Source of the DNA: Thermoproteota archaeon | Lineage (GTDB): Archaea > Korarchaeota > JAOZGF01 > JAOZFZ01 | Length of the DNA: 64,000 nucleotides | Direction: 5' to 3' | NCBI GenBank assembly: GCA_027492035.1 | Contig: JAOZFT010000004.1 | Location: 239,929 to 303,928 of the forward strand | Part shown: positions 60,967-64,000 of the stretch, piece after piece | How positions within the stretch are numbered: the first letter of the stretch is position 1 | Layout: every line of letters starts with the position of its first letter | Position numbers and translations under genes: made by a program | The notes under the pieces: generated by a model | Database searches by the model: none | What the model saw: only the letters and a program-made list of their open reading frames with translations | What the model was told of the DNA's origin: nothing

Positions 60967-61344
60967 ATGGGTATAACTAAATCTAAGCAGCCGAGGAAGC
61001 AAAGGAAGTTTCTTTACAAAGCTAAGTGGCATATAAGGCATAAACTTTTAGCTGCGCCTTTATCTGAAGGCTTAGCTGATCAACATGGAGTGAAATCTCT
61101 TCCTGTGAGAAAAGGAGATACTGTACTTGTTGTTAGGGGAGATTATAAAGGAACGGAAGGGAAGGTAGCCGGTGTAGACTACAAAAAACTTAGGGTCCAT
61201 GTCGAAAACGTCAAGAAGAAAAAGGCAGACGGTTCTGAATATTATTTTCCAATCCACCCCTCAAAGGTTGTGATTACAAAACTTAATTTAAAAGACGAAA
61301 GAAGAAAAGCTATAATTGAAAGGAAAAAGGCTTTAGTAGAGTAG
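60967..61344 (+). CDS. rpl24: 50S ribosomal protein L24 (uL24)
   Basis: The protein begins MGITKSKQPRKQRKFLYKAK and contains LPVRKGDTVLVVRGDYKGTEGKVAGVDYK (the KOW motif) and IHPSKVVITKL. I choose ATG 60967 because GGTGA lies seven bases upstream; a GTG at 60952 would place this site within the gene. Confidence 0.94.
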   Translation: MGITKSKQPRKQRKFLYKAKWHIRHKLLAAPLSEGLADQHGVKSLPVRKGDTVLVVRGDYKGTEGKVAGVDYKKLRVHVENVKKKKADGSEYYFPIHPSKVVITKLNLKDERRKAIIERKKALVE

Positions 61345-61353
61345 GCGAAAGAA

Positions 61354-62085
61354 ATGTCAAAGAGTTTAAAAAGATTTTCAGCTCCTCCTTTGTGGAGGAT
61401 ACCAGTTAAAAAATTTAAGTGGGTGACTAGACCAAGTCCAGGCCCCCACCCAAAAAATTTCTCTATCCCATTACTCTTAATTCTCCGTGACGTTTTAAGG
61501 ATTGTTAACGATTCATCTGAAGCAAGGAAAGTAATAGGTAACAAAGAAGTTTTGGTTGATGGTGTACCACGTACAAATTACAAGTTCCCTGTGGGTTTAA
61601 TGGATGTTTTAGAAATACCTAAACTTGGCTTAATCTACAGAATACTGCCAACCCCTAAAAAAACCCTTGAACCCATACCTATTCCTGAAGAAGAGAAAAA
61701 TTTAAAATTGTGCAGGATAGAAAATAAAAAAATTAACAAAGGCAACAATATCCAATTAAATCTTCACGACGGCCGAAACGTTTTACTTAAGCCTAACATC
61801 ACCCTTCTTAAAGAAAAAGTTTATAGAAGGCTTGACAGTTTACTTTTAACTGTTCCTCATCAAACTTTAAAAGAGCATGTTGAATTTAGTGAAGGTCATT
61901 TTGCTTTAGTGGTTAAGGGTAAACATATGGGTGCAGTAGGTGAAATAACTTCTATGGATGAAGGGTTTAAAAACGCAACTGTAACTTTAAACACAGAAAA
62001 GGGAGAAATAAAAACAAGAAAAGATTTCGTTATGGTTATAGGGGAAAAAAAGCCTCTTTTAGCCTTTAATTTAACTAAGGAGTAA
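61354..62085 (+). CDS. rps4e: 30S ribosomal protein S4e (eS4)
   Basis: This 243-residue protein starts SLKRFSAPPLWRIPVKKFKW. It has an S4-like RNA-binding region (VIGNKEVLVDGVPRTNYKFPVGLMDVL), a central domain, and a C-terminal KOW (FALVVKGKHMGAVGEITSMDEG). It is an archaeal/eukaryotic-only ribosomal protein. Confidence 0.97.
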   Translation: MSKSLKRFSAPPLWRIPVKKFKWVTRPSPGPHPKNFSIPLLLILRDVLRIVNDSSEARKVIGNKEVLVDGVPRTNYKFPVGLMDVLEIPKLGLIYRILPTPKKTLEPIPIPEEEKNLKLCRIENKKINKGNNIQLNLHDGRNVLLKPNITLLKEKVYRRLDSLLLTVPHQTLKEHVEFSEGHFALVVKGKHMGAVGEITSMDEGFKNATVTLNTEKGEIKTRKDFVMVIGEKKPLLAFNLTKE

Positions 62086-62094
62086 TGACCCTAA

Positions 62095-62625
62095 ATGATA
62101 GCTGAAAACCCTATGAGGAAGGTAAGGATAGAAAAAGTTGTTATTCACTCTTGTGTGGGTAAATCAGGTGAAGCTTTGGAGAAGGCAAGTAAAATAATAG
62201 AAAAAATTTCTGGACAGAAACCTGCAATCAAAAAAGCAAAGAAAACCATCAGGGACTTTGGGATTCATAAAAGAGAACCAATAAGTGTTATGGTTACTTT
62301 AAGAGGAAGAAAAGCTGAAGAAGTTTTTGACAAGGTTTTGAAAGCTGTAGATAATAAAGTAAAAATTTCTTCACTAGATAATCAAGGAAATTTAGCGTTT
62401 GGTATAGAGGAGCACATTGACATTCCTGAAATGAAATACGACCCCGATTTAGGTGTGATAGGGCTTGATGTAATCGCCTGTCTAGAAAGGCCAGGTTATA
62501 GAGTTAAAAGAAGGAGAAGGGAAAAGAGAAAAATACCTAAAAAACATAGAATAACACGTGAAGAAGCAATTAATTTCTTTAACGAAAGATTTGGTGTTGA
62601 ATTTATTCAGTCTGTTGCCCCTTAA
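62095..62625 (+). CDS. rpl5: 50S ribosomal protein L5 (uL5)
   Basis: This 176-residue protein has MRKVRIEKVVIHSCVGKSGE, KPAIKKAKKTIRDFGIHKREPIS and DIPEMKYDPDLGVIGLDVIACLERPGYRV. It binds 5S rRNA. Length and order are standard. Confidence 0.97.
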   Translation: MIAENPMRKVRIEKVVIHSCVGKSGEALEKASKIIEKISGQKPAIKKAKKTIRDFGIHKREPISVMVTLRGRKAEEVFDKVLKAVDNKVKISSLDNQGNLAFGIEEHIDIPEMKYDPDLGVIGLDVIACLERPGYRVKRRRREKRKIPKKHRITREEAINFFNERFGVEFIQSVAP

Positions 62626-62647
62626 CTTCTGTGAAAGGTGAACGGTG

Positions 62648-62812
62648 TTGAGTGAATCGAATAATAAACAAATAAACGTGGAGGGGAAGGTTCGGAGATG
62701 TAGAAGATGCGGGAGAGTTGGACGTGGTTTAATAACAAAATATGGGTTAAACCTGTGTAGACAATGTTTCAGGGAAATTGCTCCTAAACTAGGCTGGAAA
62801 AAATACGAATAA
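62648..62812 (+). CDS. rps14: 30S ribosomal protein S14 (uS14), zinc-binding
   Basis: This 54-residue protein contains [20 protein letters not shown] and [20 protein letters not shown]. Two CxxC pairs make the zinc site and the basic C-terminus matches archaeal S14. The TTG at 62648 has GGTGA at good spacing; a GTG three bases upstream is possible. The usual L5-S14-S8 order is kept. Confidence 0.95.
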   Translation: MSESNNKQINVEGKVRRCRRCGRVGRGLITKYGLNLCRQCFREIAPKLGWKKYE

Positions 62813-62823
62813 GAACAGGTGTT

Positions 62824-63228
62824 GTGAGGAGAAGAGAGTTGGTTTCAGATATTTTATCGAATGCTTTAATAAACATATACAACCACGAAGCCATTGGGAG
62901 GGAGAACTGCTTAATTTACCCTGCTTCAAAACTTTTAAAGGAAGTGTTAAGGGTAATGCAAAGGCATGGCTACATTGGTGAATTCGTTTATATTGATGAT
63001 GGACGTGGAGGAAAGTTTAAAGTGTCTCTTCTTGGACGAATAAATAAATGCATGGCTATAAGGCCGAGATTTTATGTAAAAGTGAAAGATTTGGTTGAAT
63101 GGGAACAAAAATATTTACCTGCAAATGACATGGGTATATTAATATTAACGACACCTAAAGGGGTCATGACCTCTAAGGAAGCTAAAAAGAAGGGGGTAGG
63201 TGGTCTTCTGTTAGCCTTTATTTACTAG
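62824..63228 (+). CDS. rps8: 30S ribosomal protein S8 (uS8)
   Basis: This 134-residue protein has DILSNALINIYNHEAIGRENCL, VLRVMQRHGYIGEFVYIDDGRGG and the C-terminal GILILTTPKGVMTSKEAKKKGVGGLLLAFIY, the full S8 signature. Start GTG. Confidence 0.97.
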   Translation: MRRRELVSDILSNALINIYNHEAIGRENCLIYPASKLLKEVLRVMQRHGYIGEFVYIDDGRGGKFKVSLLGRINKCMAIRPRFYVKVKDLVEWEQKYLPANDMGILILTTPKGVMTSKEAKKKGVGGLLLAFIY

Positions 63229-63245
63229 AGATAAGGTGAACAATC

Positions 63246-63791
63246 ATGCCTTTAACATACCTAATTGAGGAGAAGATACCCGTCCCTGAAGGAATTAATG
63301 TCACGATTAAACCAGGAGAAATACATGTTAAGGGACCTAGAGGGAAATTATTCAGGGAATATGATGAAAGAAAAATTTCCGTTAAGAAAATAAATAACGA
63401 AGTGGTTTTGAGAGTTATTTTCCCTGGTAAAAGAAGGAAGGCGTACCTCTATACAATTAAAAGCCACATAAATAACATGTTTACTGGGGTTACTAAAGGG
63501 TTCAGGTATAGATTGCGGGTTGTCCAAACACATTTCCCTATAGAAGTTGCTGTTGAGGGGAGGAAGGTTTTAATAAAAAACTTTATAGGTGAGAAGAAGC
63601 CTCGTGAAGCGGAAATCGTGGGTGATGTAAAGGTAACTGTAAACGGTAAAGATGTGGTAGTGGAGGGAATAAATAAAGAAGATGTTGGACAAACAGCTGC
63701 AAACATCCAATTGGCAACTAAAATAAAGGATAAGGATGTTAGAAAATTCATTGACGGAGTCTACGTCTACAAAAAAGAGGTAATTAAATGA
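63246..63791 (+). CDS. rpl6: 50S ribosomal protein L6 (uL6)
   Basis: This 181-residue protein has IPVPEGINVTIKPGEIHVKG, IKSHINNMFTGVTKGFRYRL and DVKVTVNGKDVVVEGINKEDVGQTAANIQ, two tandem L6 domains. Its stop overlaps the L32e start (ATGA). Confidence 0.97.
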   Translation: MPLTYLIEEKIPVPEGINVTIKPGEIHVKGPRGKLFREYDERKISVKKINNEVVLRVIFPGKRRKAYLYTIKSHINNMFTGVTKGFRYRLRVVQTHFPIEVAVEGRKVLIKNFIGEKKPREAEIVGDVKVTVNGKDVVVEGINKEDVGQTAANIQLATKIKDKDVRKFIDGVYVYKKEVIK

Positions 63792-64000
63792 AAACTGTGA
63801 AGGAGCTTCAATTTTTAATAAAGAAAATTAAAAAGAGAAAGCCTAAGTTTGTTAGGGTCGACAGTTGGCGTTACAAAAAACTTAATCCCCGCTGGAGAAA
63901 GCCAAGGGGTACTGACAGTAAAGTAAGGAGGAGATTTAGTGGGAGAACTCCTCTTCCAGACCCTGGTTACCGGACAGCTAAAAGAATTAGAGGGCTTCAC
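63788..64000 (+). CDS. rpl32e: 50S ribosomal protein L32e (eL32), partial
   Basis: The gene runs off the right edge. The visible 71 residues include FVRVDSWRYKKLNPRWRKPRG and SKVRRRFSGRTPLPDPGYRT, which are diagnostic for archaeal/eukaryotic L32. It is translationally coupled to L6. Confidence 0.95.
   Translation, partial: MKTVKELQFLIKKIKKRKPKFVRVDSWRYKKLNPRWRKPRGTDSKVRRRFSGRTPLPDPGYRTAKRIRGLH

Noticed and set aside
1..64000. CRISPR array, insertion sequence, rRNA, SRP RNA or RNase P RNA
   Set aside because: No regularly spaced repeats, no transposase-like protein and no stretch resembling these RNAs was found on reading both strands.

Overview
The window is a 64 kb piece of an AT-rich archaeal chromosome. 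The information-processing genes show this: TBP, TFB, TFE, MBF1, RNA polymerase subunits Rpo8 and Rpo12, topoisomerase VI, aIF1, aIF1A, aIF2-beta, aNAC, RqcH, Sm-like protein, RadA-type recombinases and an archaeal-order ribosomal protein operon with an RNase P protein inside it. Rpo8 and the non-canonical tRNA introns point to the TACK/Thermoproteota side of the archaea. A Bathyarchaeia-like or related lineage is plausible, but gene content alone does not settle it. Coding density is high, and most start codons are preceded by GGTGA/GGAGG-type ribosome binding sites.

Layout. 0-14 kb: a partial amidohydrolase, UppP phosphatase, Bax1-type nuclease, a beta-CASP ribonuclease, a pair of unknown genes, a MurG-like glycosyltransferase, AMMECR1, a CBS protein, RqcH, an EMC6-like membrane protein with an extra domain, and a Trm5-like methyltransferase lacking key residues. 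14-20 kb: an OPT-like transporter, Sm protein, tRNA-Val(GAC), Rpo8, cis-prenyltransferase, an NYN-domain protein and an AAA+ ATPase. 20.1-21.9 kb: a tRNA cluster (His, Leu, Glu, Asn) enclosing decayed genes. 22-32 kb, mostly minus strand: a translation cluster (PNO1/Dim2-like KH protein, RIO1, aIF1A, DUF424, aIF2-beta, OB-fold protein, methylthiotransferase), then glycine cleavage genes gcvPB-gcvPA-gcvH, two RecA-family ATPases and two small membrane or pilin-like proteins. 32-41 kb: a UbiD-family decarboxylase, HD hydrolase, two more tRNAs, and the mevalonate cluster (regulator, HMG-CoA synthase, thiolase, DUF35). 41-46 kb: Trm56, TFE, tRNA-Val(UAC), a decayed stretch, then pterin and CoA genes (PTPS-III-like, dihydropteroate synthase, GTP-dependent dephospho-CoA kinase). 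46-54 kb: Topo VI A/B, rhomboid, TFB, aIF1, Rpo12, signal peptidase and AglB. 54-58 kb: triosephosphate isomerase, a membrane-bound regulator, TBP and CofE. 58.4-64 kb: ribosomal operon L22-S3-L29-Rnp1-S17-L14-L24-S4e-L5-S14-S8-L6-L32e, running off the window.

Two pathway themes recur. One is isoprenoid lipid carriers and glycosylation: HMG-CoA synthase/thiolase/DUF35 and the UbiD decarboxylase (probably the archaeal modified mevalonate pathway), then UppS, UppP, AglB and a MurG-like transferase. The other is one-carbon metabolism and cofactors: glycine cleavage, pterin synthesis, and CofE for F420.

The most unusual observations are: three tRNA genes with introns outside the normal anticodon-loop site, two of which carry two introns each; an abrupt base-composition switch inside aglB exactly at the WWDYGYW motif; a Trm5-like protein lacking conserved catalytic-motif residues; ribosomal protein S3 apparently starting at ATT; a perfect 26-bp palindrome in the tfb promoter; and a pilin-like/VirB2-like small-protein pair beside two RecA-family ATPases. 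No CRISPR array, insertion sequence or rRNA was seen.
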